From Streptomyces meridianus (lineage in GTDB: Bacteria; Actinomycetota; Actinomycetes; Streptomycetales; Streptomycetaceae): DNA of 64,000 nucleotides. Below are positions 9,335 through 18,688 of this stretch, in pieces (within the stretch, counting starts at the first letter, position 1; each line of letters begins with the position of its first letter). Under the pieces are notes generated by a model that worked only from the letters and a program-made list of their open reading frames with translations, was not told the DNA's origin and did not search any database. The position numbers and the translations under genes were made by a program. Where the stretch lies: the NCBI RefSeq assembly GCF_023703325.1, contig NZ_JAMQGM010000021.1, positions 83,437 through 147,436 of the forward strand. Direction: 5' to 3'.

Positions 9335-10602
9335 CGGCCGGTCCCTCCGTAGACGACGGCCTCGTCGCTGTCGCTGTCCAGACCGAAGGCGGTGTGGACG
9401 ACGCGGACCGCGGCGTTGACGTCGTCGGCCCGGGTGACCACGGAGATGCGGATCTCGGAGGTCGAGATCAGCTCGATGTTGACGTCGGCGTTGGAGAGCG
9501 CCTCGAAGAACGTCGCGGTGACGCCCGGGTTGGTCTTCATGCCCGCGCCCACGAGGGAGATCTTCGCGATCTGGTCGTCGTAGCGCAGCGAGTCGAAGCC
9601 GACGCTCGCCCTGGTCTTCTCCAGCGCCGCGATGGCCTTCTTGCCGTCGGTCTTCGGCAGCGTGAAGGAGATGTCGGTGAGACCGGTGGTGGCGGCGGAC
9701 ACGTTCTGCACCACCATGTCGATGTTGATCTCGGCGTCCGCGATGGCTCGGAAGAGCATCGCCGCCTCGCCCGGCTTGTCCGGCACCCCGACGACCGTGA
9801 CCTTGGCCTCGGACGTGTCGTGGGCGACTCCGGAGATGAGTGCCTGCTCCATCGTCTGGTCCCCTTGCGGCTCGTTGCTGACCCAGGTGCCCCGGAGGCC
9901 GGAGAACGACGACCGGACGTGGATCGGGATGTTGTATCGGCGTGCGTACTCGACGCAGCGGTGCAGCAGCACCTTGGAACCGGAGCTGGCCAGCTCCAGC
10001 ATGTCCTCGAACGAGATCCAGTCGATCTTGCGGGCCTTCTTCACGACCCGCGGGTCAGCGGTGAAGACACCGTCGACGTCGGTGTAGATCTCGCAGACCT
10101 CGGCGTCCAGCGCGGCCGCGAGGGCCACTGCGGTGGTGTCGGAACCACCACGGCCGAGGGTGGTGATGTCCTTCTTGTCGTGGGACACCCCCTGGAAGCC
10201 GGCCACGATGGCGATGTTGCCCTCGTCGACCGAGCTCTTGATCCGGCCCGGCGTGACATCGATGATGCGCGCCTTGTTGTGGACCGAGTCCGTGATGACA
10301 CCCGCCTGGCTGCCGGTGAACGACTGAGCCTCGTGCCCGAGGTTCTTGATCGCCATCGCCAGCAAAGCCATCGAGATCCGCTCTCCGGCGGTCAGCAGCA
10401 TGTCGAACTCGCGGCCGGAGGGGATCGGAGAAACCTCTCCCGCGAGATCGATCAACTCGTCCGTCGTGTCGCCCATCGCAGAAACCACGACGACGACCTG
10501 GTGGCCGTTCTTCTTGGCTTCGACGATCCGCTTGGCGACGCGCTTGATGCCTTCGGCATCCGCGACGGAGGAGCCGCCGTACTTCTGCACGACAAGGCCC
10601 AC
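9331..10602 (-). CDS. ask: Aspartate kinase (with internal beta-subunit start)
   Basis: A 423-residue aspartokinase that phosphorylates aspartate as the first step of the aspartate-family pathway. The N-terminal kinase begins [18 protein letters not shown]. The [16 protein letters not shown] substrate and ATP loop is at about 151-165. Two ACT domains make up the last 170 residues and bind the lysine/threonine effectors. Start is GTG at 10602 with GAGGAG 6-7 nt upstream. Met251 opens a segment that matches the beginning of the separately translated beta subunit of actinobacterial aspartokinases, so the gene probably yields alpha and beta chains. Confidence 0.97.
   Translation of the reverse strand: MGLVVQKYGGSSVADAEGIKRVAKRIVEAKKNGHQVVVVVSAMGDTTDELIDLAGEVSPIPSGREFDMLLTAGERISMALLAMAIKNLGHEAQSFTGSQAGVITDSVHNKARIIDVTPGRIKSSVDEGNIAIVAGFQGVSHDKKDITTLGRGGSDTTAVALAAALDAEVCEIYTDVDGVFTADPRVVKKARKIDWISFEDMLELASSGSKVLLHRCVEYARRYNIPIHVRSSFSGLRGTWVSNEPQGDQTMEQALISGVAHDTSEAKVTVVGVPDKPGEAAMLFRAIADAEINIDMVVQNVSAATTGLTDISFTLPKTDGKKAIAALEKTRASVGFDSLRYDDQIAKISLVGAGMKTNPGVTATFFEALSNADVNIELISTSEIRISVVTRADDVNAAVRVVHTAFGLDSDSDEAVVYGGTGR
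9850..9866 (-). promoter_or_regulatory. Internal ribosome site and start for Ask beta subunit
   Basis: Inside ask, AAGGGGA ends 7 nt before the in-frame ATG (9852-9850) that encodes [20 protein letters not shown]. Corynebacterium lysC uses the equivalent Met to make its beta subunit. The product would be about 173 residues, consisting of the two ACT domains. Confidence 0.7.
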
Positions 10603-10973
10603 GTGCGCTCCTCGAAATCTGTTCCGCGGACCCCGAAATCGGGATCCTTCGGTCGGCTCAGTCTAACGAGCAGGGGGAATCCGACCTGGCGATATCACAT
10701 GGCGAGACAAACGTTCACTCCATGAACTCCGGACGGCCCACCTGCTCAGCACGAACCCCTGCCCCACTCGACGGATTGCACACGGAAACGTTACGCAGGT
10801 CACACATCTGCCCCGAGGACAGGTGCCGCCGGGGACGGCGGAGAGCTCAAGAAACCGCCCTGCCCGTCGTCTCCGCCGTGCCCACGGCCGGACCTCGCGG
10901 CCCCCGGAACGGCTTCCGCGTTCCCGGGTCAGGGACTGTTCCCGCGTGTCACGGCGGGCTACGTTGCCGGGCA

Positions 10974-11175
10974 TGGCGCACGACATCTGCGACGAGGAGG
11001 TCCCGCCCGGAGAGCGAGTGCGCTCGATGCGCCGGGTCCGCCACCTCCCTCCGGACCCGTCGCCGGGTAGGCCGGGACTGGCCACCTGCGCCGGGTGGAA
11101 CGCGGCACGGCCGCCGACCCGAGCATCACCGCGCTCCAGCAGATCTCCGGGGCGGTCTCACCACGGCCGGCCGTT
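10974..11175 (+). pseudogene. Possible frameshifted XRE-type regulator remnant
   Basis: An ATG-initiated frame reads MAHDICDEEVPPGERVRSMR, like the N-terminus of a helix-turn-helix regulator, then decays. A second frame about 90 bp on reads LRRVERGTAADPSITALQQI, like the end of an XRE helix-turn-helix (normally followed by a GAL-type turn). A stop lies just before it in that frame. The pieces are in the right order but different frames, so at least one indel would be needed. It lies upstream of the FAD oxidase, where an XRE regulator would be plausible. The evidence is only two short matches by eye. Confidence 0.33.
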
Positions 11176-11289
11176 CGCGCGCTCCGACTGCCGGACCGGA
11201 TCGCGCGTCCCGCGTGCGGCAGCGGCCCCCGGGTGATCGGCCCGCCCGGCTACCGACACCTGTTCCGACACGGACCACGAACAGGGCCC

Positions 11290-11324
11290 GGCACGGCACG
11301 GCACGGCACGGCACGGCACGGCAC
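11290..11324. repeat. GGCAC pentanucleotide tandem repeat (7 copies)
   Basis: Seven perfect head-to-tail GGCAC units end 24 bp before the FAD oxidase start, inside its leader. A 5-bp repeat can change copy number by slippage and would alter leader length or promoter spacing without changing the protein frame. Confidence 0.95.
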
Positions 11325-11348
11325 AACGACGAGAACGAACGAGGCACC

Positions 11349-12719
11349 ATGACCGTCAACGGCAGCGTTTCCTTCTGGTACCGGCAGGAGGGCTTCCCCG
11401 CCCGCCGTCCGCCGCTGGACGGATCCGCCGAGACCGACGTGTGCATCGTCGGCGCCGGCTTCACGGGCCTGTGGACGGCCTACTACCTCAAGAAGGCGGA
11501 GCCATCCATCGACATCACCGTCATCGAGCGCGACTTCGCCGGTTTCGGCGCCTCGGGCCGCAACGCGGGCTGGCTCAGCGCCAAGATCGCCGGATCGGCC
11601 GCGACCTATGCCCGCGGGCACGGCCGGCAGGCCGTCCTGGACCTCCAGCAGGCCATGAACGAGACGGTCGACGAGGTCATCGCCGTGGCCGGGGCCGAGG
11701 GCATCGAGGCCGACATCGTCAAGAGCGGCTACCTCACGGTCGCCCACGGCCCGGCCCAGCTCCCCCGGCTGCGCGCCGCGCACCGGGACGCCGTGCACTG
11801 GGGCAGCACCGACCTGGCGTGGCTGACCGCACCCGAAGTGCTGGAGCGGGTCGACATCGCCGGCGCGCTGGGCGGCGTCCACAACCCGCACTGCGCCCGT
11901 GTGCACCCGGCAAAACTCGTCCAGGGCCTGGCCGACGCGGTCCAGGCACTCGGCGTCACCATCCTCGAGTCCACGCCCGTCACCCGCATCGCGCCCGGCC
12001 GCGCCGAGACCCCGTTCGGCGAGGTCAGGGCCGACCGGATCATCCGCGCCACCGAGGGCTACACCAGCGATCTGCACGGCGAACACCGCACCTGGCTCCC
12101 GATGAACTCCTCCATGGTGATCACCGAACCGCTGTCCGACGCGGTGTGGAAGGCCATCGGCTGGTCCGGGCACGAGCTGCTCAGCGACAGCACGCACGCC
12201 TACCTGTACGCCCAGCGCACCGCCGACGGGCGGATCGCGGCCGGCGGACGCGGGGTGCCCTACCGCTACGGATCGCGCATCGAACGCGACGGCAGGACCA
12301 GCACACGGACCGTCCGCGCGCTCCGGGACACCCTGGCCCGGCTGCTGCCCGCGACCGCCGGGGCGCGCATCGACCACGCCTGGTCGGGCGTCCTCGCAGT
12401 ACCGCGCGACTGGTGCGCCTCCGTGACGTTCGACCCGGCCACCGGGCTGGGCTCGGCCGGCGGTTACGTCGGGCACGGCGTGGCCGCCACCAATCTCGCA
12501 GGACGCACGCTGCGGGACCTCGTACTGGGCCAGGACACCCCCCTCACCGACCTGCCCTGGGTCGGCCACCGGTCCAGGGCGTGGGAGCCGGAACCCGTGC
12601 GCTGGCTCGGCGTCCACGGCATGTACGCGGCCTACCGGGCCGCCGACCGCAGCGAGGTCGCCGGCCGCACCACCACCTCACCGATCGCCGGAATCGCAGA
12701 CCGGATCTCGGGGCGCTGA
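11349..12719 (+). CDS. FAD-dependent amine/amino-acid oxidase (DAO family)
   Basis: A 456-residue flavoprotein of the DadA/glycine oxidase superfamily. A Rossmann dinucleotide motif, CIVGAGFTG, lies at residues 32-40, followed by the acidic ribose contact VIERDFAGFGASGRN, the usual gamma-glutamylputrescine oxidase (PuuB)-like signature. The C-terminal FAD contact GGYVGHGVAATNLAGRTL is present. It probably oxidises an amine, polyamine derivative or N-methyl amino acid; the substrate is not evident. Start ATG 11349 follows an ACGAGG ribosome site. The leader carries the GGCAC repeat. It is a single gene, with no ABC or aldehyde dehydrogenase partner nearby. Confidence 0.88.
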   Translation: MTVNGSVSFWYRQEGFPARRPPLDGSAETDVCIVGAGFTGLWTAYYLKKAEPSIDITVIERDFAGFGASGRNAGWLSAKIAGSAATYARGHGRQAVLDLQQAMNETVDEVIAVAGAEGIEADIVKSGYLTVAHGPAQLPRLRAAHRDAVHWGSTDLAWLTAPEVLERVDIAGALGGVHNPHCARVHPAKLVQGLADAVQALGVTILESTPVTRIAPGRAETPFGEVRADRIIRATEGYTSDLHGEHRTWLPMNSSMVITEPLSDAVWKAIGWSGHELLSDSTHAYLYAQRTADGRIAAGGRGVPYRYGSRIERDGRTSTRTVRALRDTLARLLPATAGARIDHAWSGVLAVPRDWCASVTFDPATGLGSAGGYVGHGVAATNLAGRTLRDLVLGQDTPLTDLPWVGHRSRAWEPEPVRWLGVHGMYAAYRAADRSEVAGRTTTSPIAGIADRISGR

Positions 12720-12792
12720 CACCTGGACGACACCGACACACCGACGCCCGCGGTCGGACCTGCGGGTACGCGAAGGGTCCCGGATCCGGCCG

Positions 12793-13464
12793 TCAGGCGC
12801 GGGCCTTGGCGCCCAGCCCCAGCGGGGCGGCGATCTCGGCGGCCATCACACGGCCCGCCTCCTCCTCCAGCGACGCGTCGTCACGGCCCAGCGCGTCGTC
12901 GGTGTCGAGACCGTTCAGCTCGTCCAGCGGCGTCTCGGTGCGGATGTGCGCCAGCAGGGACTGGAGGGCCCGCAGGCAGGCCGACGCGGACGGCCCCCAG
13001 TTCGAGAAGTACGAGAACTGCCACCACCACAGCGCCTCGCTGACCCGGCCCGCCCGGTAGTGGGCCATGCCGTGCCGCAGGTCCGTGATGATGTCCGCAA
13101 GGTCGTCCGAGATCCGGCAGGCGACCGGCTCGCTGCGCGGCACGTACGGGTCGAACACCTCGGAGTAGACGTCCGCCGGCTCCATCAGCGCGGCGAACCG
13201 CTCGCGCATGCCGTCGGCGTCCGGCTCCGGCCCCGCGTCCGGCTCGTACTGCTCGTCCGGGACGAAGTCCTCGTGCGCCCCCAGTCTGCCGCCCGCGAGC
13301 AGCAACTGCGAGACCTCGAGCAGCAGGAACGGGATCGCGCTCCCGGGCTCGTCCCCCTTGGCGACCTCGGACACCGCCACCAGGAAGCTGTCGATCTGGT
13401 CGGCGATCTGGACGGCGAAGTCGTCCGGACTCTGGCGTGCGTCGTGCAGCGTGGCGTCAGACAT
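12793..13464 (-). CDS. DUF5063 domain-containing protein
   Basis: A 223-residue acidic protein of unknown function. Its central part, [20 protein letters not shown] followed by [16 protein letters not shown], is the recognisable DUF5063 core. No catalytic motif is visible. ATG 13464 overlaps the last 8 bp of recR, so it is the third gene of a ybaB-recR-DUF5063 operon, an arrangement I recall as conserved in Streptomyces. A link to RecR function is possible but only by position. Confidence 0.85.
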   Translation of the reverse strand: MSDATLHDARQSPDDFAVQIADQIDSFLVAVSEVAKGDEPGSAIPFLLLEVSQLLLAGGRLGAHEDFVPDEQYEPDAGPEPDADGMRERFAALMEPADVYSEVFDPYVPRSEPVACRISDDLADIITDLRHGMAHYRAGRVSEALWWWQFSYFSNWGPSASACLRALQSLLAHIRTETPLDELNGLDTDDALGRDDASLEEEAGRVMAAEIAAPLGLGAKARA

Positions 13465-14056
13465 CGAGAAGTCGTCTCCCTTCGAAGGCGCGTCCGAGGG
13501 TGACCTCGTCGGCGTACTCCAGGTCTCCCCCCACTGGGAGCCCGCTGGCAAGTCGCGTGACTTTCAGTCCCATGGGTTTGGTCATCCGTGCGAGGTAGGT
13601 GGCGGTCGCCTCCCCCTCCAGGTTCGGATCCGTGGCCAGGATCAGCTCGGTGACACTGCCGTCCGCGAGCCTGGCCAGCAGTTCCCGGATCCGCAGATCG
13701 TCCGGCCCGACGCCCTCGATGGGACTGATCGCCCCGCCCAGCACGTGGTACCGGCCCCGGAACTCGCGCGTCCGCTCGATGGCGACGACGTCCTTGGGCT
13801 CCTCGACGACGCAGATGACGGCCGGGTCGCGGCGCGGGTCCTGGCACACCCGGCACTGTTCGTCCTGGGCGACGTTGCCGCACACCGAGCAGAACCGGAC
13901 CTTCGCCTTGACCTCGGTCAGCACGTGCGCGAGGCGGCGGACGTCGGCCGGGTCCGCCTGGAGGACGTGGAAGGCGATCCGCTGCGCGCTCTTGGGACCG
14001 ACGCCGGGCAGCCTGCCCAACTCGTCGATGAGGTCCTGGACCACGCCTTCGTACAC
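13457..14056 (-). CDS. recR: Recombination mediator RecR
   Basis: A 199-residue RecR of normal length. An N-terminal helix-hairpin-helix reads [19 protein letters not shown]. The zinc finger uses Cys56, Cys59, Cys68 and Cys71. The Toprim domain includes [14 protein letters not shown] and [15 protein letters not shown]. RecR works with RecF/RecO to load RecA on gapped DNA. Start is GTG at 14056. It lies downstream of ybaB and overlaps the DUF5063 gene by 8 bp. Confidence 0.97.
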   Translation of the reverse strand: MYEGVVQDLIDELGRLPGVGPKSAQRIAFHVLQADPADVRRLAHVLTEVKAKVRFCSVCGNVAQDEQCRVCQDPRRDPAVICVVEEPKDVVAIERTREFRGRYHVLGGAISPIEGVGPDDLRIRELLARLADGSVTELILATDPNLEGEATATYLARMTKPMGLKVTRLASGLPVGGDLEYADEVTLGRAFEGRRLLDV

Positions 14057-14178
14057 GGGCCGTCTTCTCCTTCGTCGCGCTCTTCCGGCGCTGTTCCTGT
14101 TGCTGGGTAAGCTAGTTGACCGCGCTTAAGGTCCGGATCAGTAACGGGACCGTTGCGCCCGATCCGGGTCCCACGGCG

Positions 14179-14514
14179 TCAGAAGGGCAGACCGGGCATG
14201 CCGCCGAGCCCCTCGGTGAGCGGGCCCAGCTTCTGCTTCTGGAGCTCCTGCGCGGCATGGTTCGCGTCCCGGACGGCCGCGAGGACCAGGTCCGCGAGGG
14301 TCTCCGTGTCGTCAGGATCCACCGTCTTCGGATCGATGACCAGGCCCTGGAGCTCACCGGACCCGTTCACCGTGGCCTTGACGAGCCCGCCGCCCGCCGA
14401 GCCCTCGACGAGGGTCGCGGCCAGCTCCTCCTGGGTCTCCGCGAGCTGTTGTTGCATCTGCTGGGCCTGCTGAAGCAGCTGCTGCATGTTCGGCTGACCA
14501 CCACCGGGAATCAC
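14179..14514 (-). CDS. ybaB: YbaB/EbfC family nucleoid-associated protein
   Basis: A 111-residue DNA-binding protein of the YbaB/EbfC family. The N-terminal Gln-rich helix ([20 protein letters not shown]) is typical, followed by a [20 protein letters not shown] beta segment and a C-terminal PGLPF tail. It forms dimers that coat DNA. Start is GTG at 14514. It is the first gene of the ybaB-recR-DUF5063 group. In many bacteria dnaX precedes it; here purD lies upstream, beyond a strong hairpin. Confidence 0.95.
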   Translation of the reverse strand: MIPGGGQPNMQQLLQQAQQMQQQLAETQEELAATLVEGSAGGGLVKATVNGSGELQGLVIDPKTVDPDDTETLADLVLAAVRDANHAAQELQKQKLGPLTEGLGGMPGLPF

Positions 14515-14664
14515 GACTTCGCTCCTGGCATTCGATGTTGTCGGGCGTTTTTGCTCGGTAGCCCGAGCCTACGTGCTCGCCGCCCGCCTCGCCCTGCGCC
14601 CTGTGAACGATCATGTCCGGGCGGGTGCACGGCCCCGGACGCGCGCCCTGCGGTGGTCCGGGCA

Positions 14665-14704
14665 CGACCGCGCCCCGTGCACCGGGAGTGCACGGGGCGG
14701 TCGG
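14665..14704 (-). terminator. Hairpin terminator after purD
   Basis: A near-perfect GC-rich inverted repeat (gaccgcgccccgtgcac / gtgcacggggcggtc, one-base bulge) lies 25 bp past the purD stop and upstream of ybaB, so it probably separates the two transcripts. Confidence 0.75.
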
Positions 14705-14729
14705 GACGGCGCCGACCGGCCGGCGGGCG

Positions 14730-15992
14730 TCAGGAGGCGGCTTCGACTGCGGCTGCGGCTGCGGCGATGTCGGTGCGGTGGTGGGAGCCGTCCAGGCGGA
14801 TCCGGCCGACGGCCCGGTAGGCCCGCTCCCGCGCCTTCGCCAGGTCGGGGCCCGTCGCGGTCACGGAGAGTACCCGGCCACCCGCGCTGAGGATCCGTCC
14901 GTCGTCCGCGGCCCGGGTGCCGGCGTGCAGCACGTACGCGTGCCGGTCCTGCTCCTCGACCTCGGGCAGGCCCTCGATCGGATCTCCGGTCCGGGGCGTG
15001 CCCGGGTAGTTGTGCGAGGCGATGACGACGGTGACGGCCGCGTCGTCGCTCCAGCGCAGCCGCGGGAAGTCCGCCAGCCTGCCGGTGGCCGCGGCGTGCA
15101 GCAGTCCGGCGAGCGGCGTCTTCAGCCGGGCCAGGACGACCTGGGTCTCCGGGTCGCCGAACCGGGCGTTGAACTCGATGACGCGGATCCCGCGCGAGGT
15201 GATCGCGAGCCCGGCGTAGAGCAGCCCGGAGAACGGCGTGCCGCGGCGGCGCAGCTCGTCGACGGTGGGCTGGAGAACCGTCGCGAGGACCTCGTCGACG
15301 AGCTCGGGGTCGGCCCACGGCAGCGGGGAGTAGGCGCCCATGCCACCGGTGTTGGGCCCCTCGTCCGAGTCCAGGGCGCGCTTGAAGTCCTGGGCCGGAC
15401 GGAGCGGGACGACGGTCTCGCCGTCGGTGACCGCGAACAGGGAGACCTCGGGTCCGTCGAGGAACTCCTCGATGACGACGCGGTCGCATGCCAGCGCGTG
15501 CGCGCGGGCGGCCTCGATGTCGTCGGTGACCACGACGCCCTTGCCCGCGGCGAGGCCGTCGTCCTTGACGACGTACGGGGCGCCGAACGCGCCGAGCGCG
15601 GCGTCCACCTCGGCCGGGGAGGTGCAGACGTAGCTGCGGGCCGTGGGCACGTTGGCCTCGGCCATGACGTCCTTGGCGAAGGCCTTGGAGCCCTCCAGTT
15701 GCGCCGCCTCGCCGCTGGGGCCGAAGCAGGCGATCCCGCGGGCCCGTACGGCGTCGGCGACGCCCGCCACGAGCGGGGCCTCCGGGCCGACGACCACCAG
15801 GTCTGCGCCGAGGCCGGCGGCCAGGTCGGCGACGGCCGCGCCGTCGAGGGCGTCGACCTCGTGCAGCTCGGCCAGGGCGGCGACACCGGCGTTGCCGGGC
15901 GCGCAGTGGACCTCGCTGACGTCGGGGTCGGTCGAGAGAGAGCGGCACAGGGCGTGTTCGCGGGCGCCGCCGCCGATGACAAGGACCTTCAC
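14730..15992 (-). CDS. purD: Phosphoribosylamine-glycine ligase
   Basis: A 420-residue GAR synthetase joining glycine to 5-phosphoribosylamine with ATP, the second step of purine synthesis. It begins [14 protein letters not shown], the family signature, and contains ATP-grasp elements [13 protein letters not shown] and the metal-binding [12 protein letters not shown]. Length is normal. Start is GTG at 15992. It stands alone; in S. coelicolor, as I recall, purD is far away near dnaX and purC, so its position beside ybaB-recR may reflect a rearrangement or a different local order. Confidence 0.96.
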   Translation of the reverse strand: MKVLVIGGGAREHALCRSLSTDPDVSEVHCAPGNAGVAALAELHEVDALDGAAVADLAAGLGADLVVVGPEAPLVAGVADAVRARGIACFGPSGEAAQLEGSKAFAKDVMAEANVPTARSYVCTSPAEVDAALGAFGAPYVVKDDGLAAGKGVVVTDDIEAARAHALACDRVVIEEFLDGPEVSLFAVTDGETVVPLRPAQDFKRALDSDEGPNTGGMGAYSPLPWADPELVDEVLATVLQPTVDELRRRGTPFSGLLYAGLAITSRGIRVIEFNARFGDPETQVVLARLKTPLAGLLHAAATGRLADFPRLRWSDDAAVTVVIASHNYPGTPRTGDPIEGLPEVEEQDRHAYVLHAGTRAADDGRILSAGGRVLSVTATGPDLAKARERAYRAVGRIRLDGSHHRTDIAAAAAAVEAAS

Positions 15993-16081
15993 CCGGTTCA
16001 GGGTAGTGGCCGGGCGCGCCGGCTCCGCTCCCCGCCCCCGCCCTCAGCTGCCTCCGGGAGCGGCGGGAACCGCGCCGCCGG

Positions 16082-16097
16082 TCACTCTTTCGAGTGA
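16082..16097. promoter_or_regulatory. Inverted repeat upstream of SLATT gene
   Basis: A perfect 6-bp inverted repeat, TCACTC-TTTC-GAGTGA, lies about 150 bp upstream of the SLATT gene and on the promoter side of purD. It could be an operator for either divergent gene. Confidence 0.35.
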
Positions 16098-16245
16098 GAC
16101 AGAGATGGTCTTAATACCTGATCGGAGGCCACTTCCGGGCGGAATGGCCTCGATCCGGCCCCCGCGCGCGGCCGTTCGGCGGTAGGAAAGGGGCCGCGCA
16201 TCAGACGTGGGCGCGCACACGCACGTACCGCAGAGGGAGCACCGG

Positions 16246-16974
16246 GTGAGCCAACCGGAGATGCAGCCCGAGGGGCCGCCTCGGGAGGAGCACGGGGGAC
16301 GGCAGCGGGATCTGACCGGCCGGGCCTTCCCGGTCGGCGACTGGGGCGAGCCCGCGGAGCGCCTCGAGGAGATCTGCCACTGGGTCGAGTCCCGTGCGCT
16401 GGACACCGTCGACTGGTACCTCCGCGACCGGTTGTGGAAGCGCCGCGGGGCCCGCGCCCTGCGGATCGGCGCGGCGCTCACCGCGACCACGGGGGCGGGG
16501 TTGCCGCTGCTCGACCTGACCGGGGTTCTGGACAGCGGCACGGCATGGGGCTATCTGGCGCTGCTGGGCGCCGCCGCCTGTCTGGGCCTGGACCGGTACT
16601 GCGGACTGACGTCGGGCTGGATGCGGGACATGGCGACGGCCCAGGCGGTCCAACGGCGCCTGGAGGCCCTGCGGTTCGACTGGGCGTCGGAGTCCATCCG
16701 CGAGGTGCTGGGGCCGACGGAGGGCACCTCCAGCGAGGCGGCAGAGCGGTGCCTGTCGGTGCTGCGCCGCTTCTCCGAGGACGTGTCCGACCTCGTGCGC
16801 GCCGAAACCGCCGACTGGATGGTGGAGTTCAGATCCGGGCCGGCTCCGTTGCGCACCCAGTCGCTGGTGCCGTGGAGCACCCGGCCGGGCCCGGTCCGGC
16901 CGGCGTCGCGTCTGCTGCCGCCGGCGTCCCGGCCGAGCATGCCGCGTCAGCGCCCGCCGGAACCGCCGCGCTGA
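16246..16974 (+). CDS. SLATT domain membrane protein
   Basis: A 242-residue protein with two adjacent membrane helices (about residues 80-98 and 103-122: LRIGAALTATTGAGLPLLDL, then GYLALLGAAACLGLDRY). They are flanked by a soluble N-terminal helix (AERLEEICHWVESRALDTVD) and a C-terminal helical region (AQAVQRRLEALRFDW). This fits the SLATT (2TM effector) family, proposed from comparative genomics to form pores in SMODS/SLOG conflict systems. No nucleotidyltransferase or SLOG partner is next to it. The C-terminal 40 residues are Pro/Arg/Ser-rich. Start is GTG at 16246 with GGGAGCACC upstream. Confidence 0.75.
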   Translation: MSQPEMQPEGPPREEHGGRQRDLTGRAFPVGDWGEPAERLEEICHWVESRALDTVDWYLRDRLWKRRGARALRIGAALTATTGAGLPLLDLTGVLDSGTAWGYLALLGAAACLGLDRYCGLTSGWMRDMATAQAVQRRLEALRFDWASESIREVLGPTEGTSSEAAERCLSVLRRFSEDVSDLVRAETADWMVEFRSGPAPLRTQSLVPWSTRPGPVRPASRLLPPASRPSMPRQRPPEPPR

Positions 16975-17048
16975 TCGGCGCGCCGACCACCGCGCCGACC
17001 ACCGCGACGACCACCCGCCGGGCTGAGCGTACGCCGGCGGGTCCTGGC

Positions 17049-17699
17049 TCAGCTGAAGACGATCATCGAGCCCTGGCCGAGGCTGCGCGTCACCGCGGCG
17101 TGCAGGCCGAGCCACACGTGACGCTCCCGGGCGTACGGGCCGTCCTCGTGGGACGGCGGGACCGCGCGCTCGTCCAGGGCGGTCGGCCGGCCCGGAGGGG
17201 CCGGGGCGGCGGGCGGGTTGAGGTGGTCGATGCCGATCACCGGGGCGACCGTCTCGAGTTCCCGCAGCAGCCCGTGACTGGAGCCCAGCGGCCCGCCTCC
17301 CTCGAGGAGTTCGTCCGAGGCAACCGGGTGCGGGAAGTCCAGCGGGATGTACGCGCCCGCGTGGTCGTAGTGCCAGACGAGGTGCGACTGCCGGGCCGCC
17401 GTCCCGAACATTTCCAGCAACTGCTCGTAGTCGCTACCGAGTTCGTCGACCGGTGTCACCTCCAGCCCGCTGATGTGCAACAGGTAGGCGCGGCGCAGGA
17501 AGTGCAGCGCGTCGTAGTCGAAGCCGGCCACGGGGGCGACCTCACCGGACAGTCCCGGCATGTAGGCGTAGACGGGCACGCGCGGCAGTCCCGCCTCCGC
17601 CAGGGCCTTGTCGTAGCTCGCGATCTCTTCGGCGAAGGGGTTGTCGGAGCTGTGGCACAGCACATCGACGAGGGGAACCAGCCACAGGTCGCACGCCAC
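17049..17699 (-). CDS. Conserved hypothetical protein
   Basis: A 216-residue soluble protein that I do not assign to a domain. It starts ACDLWLVPLVDVLCHSSDNP and has a well-structured middle (PVYAYMPGLSGEVAPVAGF, RRAYLLHISGLEVTPVDELG), with Pro/Ala-rich linker sequence near 165. The balanced composition and high third-position GC support a real gene. Start is GTG at 17699. It converges with the SLATT gene (74-bp gap) and lies downstream of the GntR gene on the same strand. Confidence 0.75.
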   Translation of the reverse strand: MACDLWLVPLVDVLCHSSDNPFAEEIASYDKALAEAGLPRVPVYAYMPGLSGEVAPVAGFDYDALHFLRRAYLLHISGLEVTPVDELGSDYEQLLEMFGTAARQSHLVWHYDHAGAYIPLDFPHPVASDELLEGGGPLGSSHGLLRELETVAPVIGIDHLNPPAAPAPPGRPTALDERAVPPSHEDGPYARERHVWLGLHAAVTRSLGQGSMIVFS

Positions 17700-17834
17700 G
17701 GGGCCTCGCTCTCGGTCGGGTTCATGCGGGCAGCCGGGTCAGCGTAGTGCTCCGGGCACGCTGCGCGAAGCGAGCCGATGGGAGTCGTCGCGCGGACTCC
17801 GGTGCGGTCGCCGCGAAGCGGGGCCCGCAGCGGG

Positions 17835-18518
17835 TCAGTCCGCCGTGCCTCCGCAGAGCCTGCCGACGAGTTCCAGGGTGTGCCGGTTGTAGTCGTCGAC
17901 GAGCTCCTGCGCGGCCGGGACGTCACGGGCGGCGACGGCGTCCGCGAGGTCGCGGTGACGGGCCCACAGAGCACCCTGGAGATCGGTCTCGCGGCGCAGG
18001 TACGGCACGGAGAAGACCCAGCACTGGACCCGGAGCCGGTCCAGCAGGTCGCTGATGTACGGGTTGGCGGCGAGCCAGCTCAACTCGCGCCAGAACCGCA
18101 GGTCGTAGCCGATGAGTATGTCGAGGTCGCCTGCCAGGGAGGCGCGCCGGGCCTCGTCCGCACGGCGGCGCAGCGAGGTCAGGAACTTCTCCGGCACGGA
18201 GTCGTCGACCCGGTCGGCGATCTGCCGGAAGATGCCGTCGATGATCAGAGTCCGGGCGGCGACCATGCCGCGGAAGTCCTGCGGGGTGAACCGGTGCACC
18301 TGGAAGCCGCGGTGGTGCTCCATGTCGACGAGGCCCTGGGCGGAGAGGTCGACGAGCGCCTCGCGGACAGGGGTGGCGGAGACTCCGTACTGCTCGGCGA
18401 TCTCCTTGACCGCCACGTGCCGGCCCACCGGGAGGCGCCCGGCGAGCACTTCGTCGCGGAGCGCGTCGGCGATCTGCTGCCGCAGGGTGTTGCGGGTGAC
18501 AGCTCCGCTGCGGGGCAT
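17835..18518 (-). CDS. GntR family regulator (FCD subfamily)
   Basis: A 227-residue repressor type. The winged helix-turn-helix is at about residues 10-75 (ADALRDEVLAGRLPVGRHV, AEQYGVSATPVREAL, GLVDMEHHRGFQV). It is followed by an all-helical FCD effector domain containing LRFWRELSWLAANPYISDLL and a conserved ARHRDLADAVAARD, where His residues bind metal or carboxylates. FCD regulators usually sense organic acids or amino acids. It lies 170 bp downstream of the class III aminotransferase on the same strand, separated by a strong hairpin, and may control that gene. ATG at 18518. Confidence 0.9.
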   Translation of the reverse strand: MPRSGAVTRNTLRQQIADALRDEVLAGRLPVGRHVAVKEIAEQYGVSATPVREALVDLSAQGLVDMEHHRGFQVHRFTPQDFRGMVAARTLIIDGIFRQIADRVDDSVPEKFLTSLRRRADEARRASLAGDLDILIGYDLRFWRELSWLAANPYISDLLDRLRVQCWVFSVPYLRRETDLQGALWARHRDLADAVAARDVPAAQELVDDYNRHTLELVGRLCGGTAD

Positions 18519-18624
18519 GGTCGGCGGTCTCCTTCGCGGTGTCGGGCCGGCGCGGACACCGACCGTCGCATCACGATATGCGAGGAACGCCGGTCGCGGA
18601 CTCGTCGGTGCGGGGTTTCGCACG

Positions 18625-18662
18625 CGGCCGCGCGCCGCGGGAGGTCCCGCGGCGCGCGGCCG
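18625..18662 (-). terminator. Perfect 17-bp hairpin after aminotransferase
   Basis: A 17-bp perfect GC stem with loop AGGT begins 27 bp past the aminotransferase stop, before the GntR gene. It is a likely intrinsic terminator. Confidence 0.8.
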
Positions 18663-18688
18663 GTGGGGTGCCGGACCGGTGCGGACTG

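Larger units (their letters stand above)
10603..11348. other. Intergenic region between ask and the FAD oxidase
   Basis: About 750 bp between the divergently transcribed ask and FAD oxidase genes. It must hold both promoters, which I could not place confidently. It also contains a possible broken regulator gene (10974-11175) and a pentanucleotide repeat (11290-11324). Open frames here are Arg/Pro-rich and look spurious. Confidence 0.6.
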
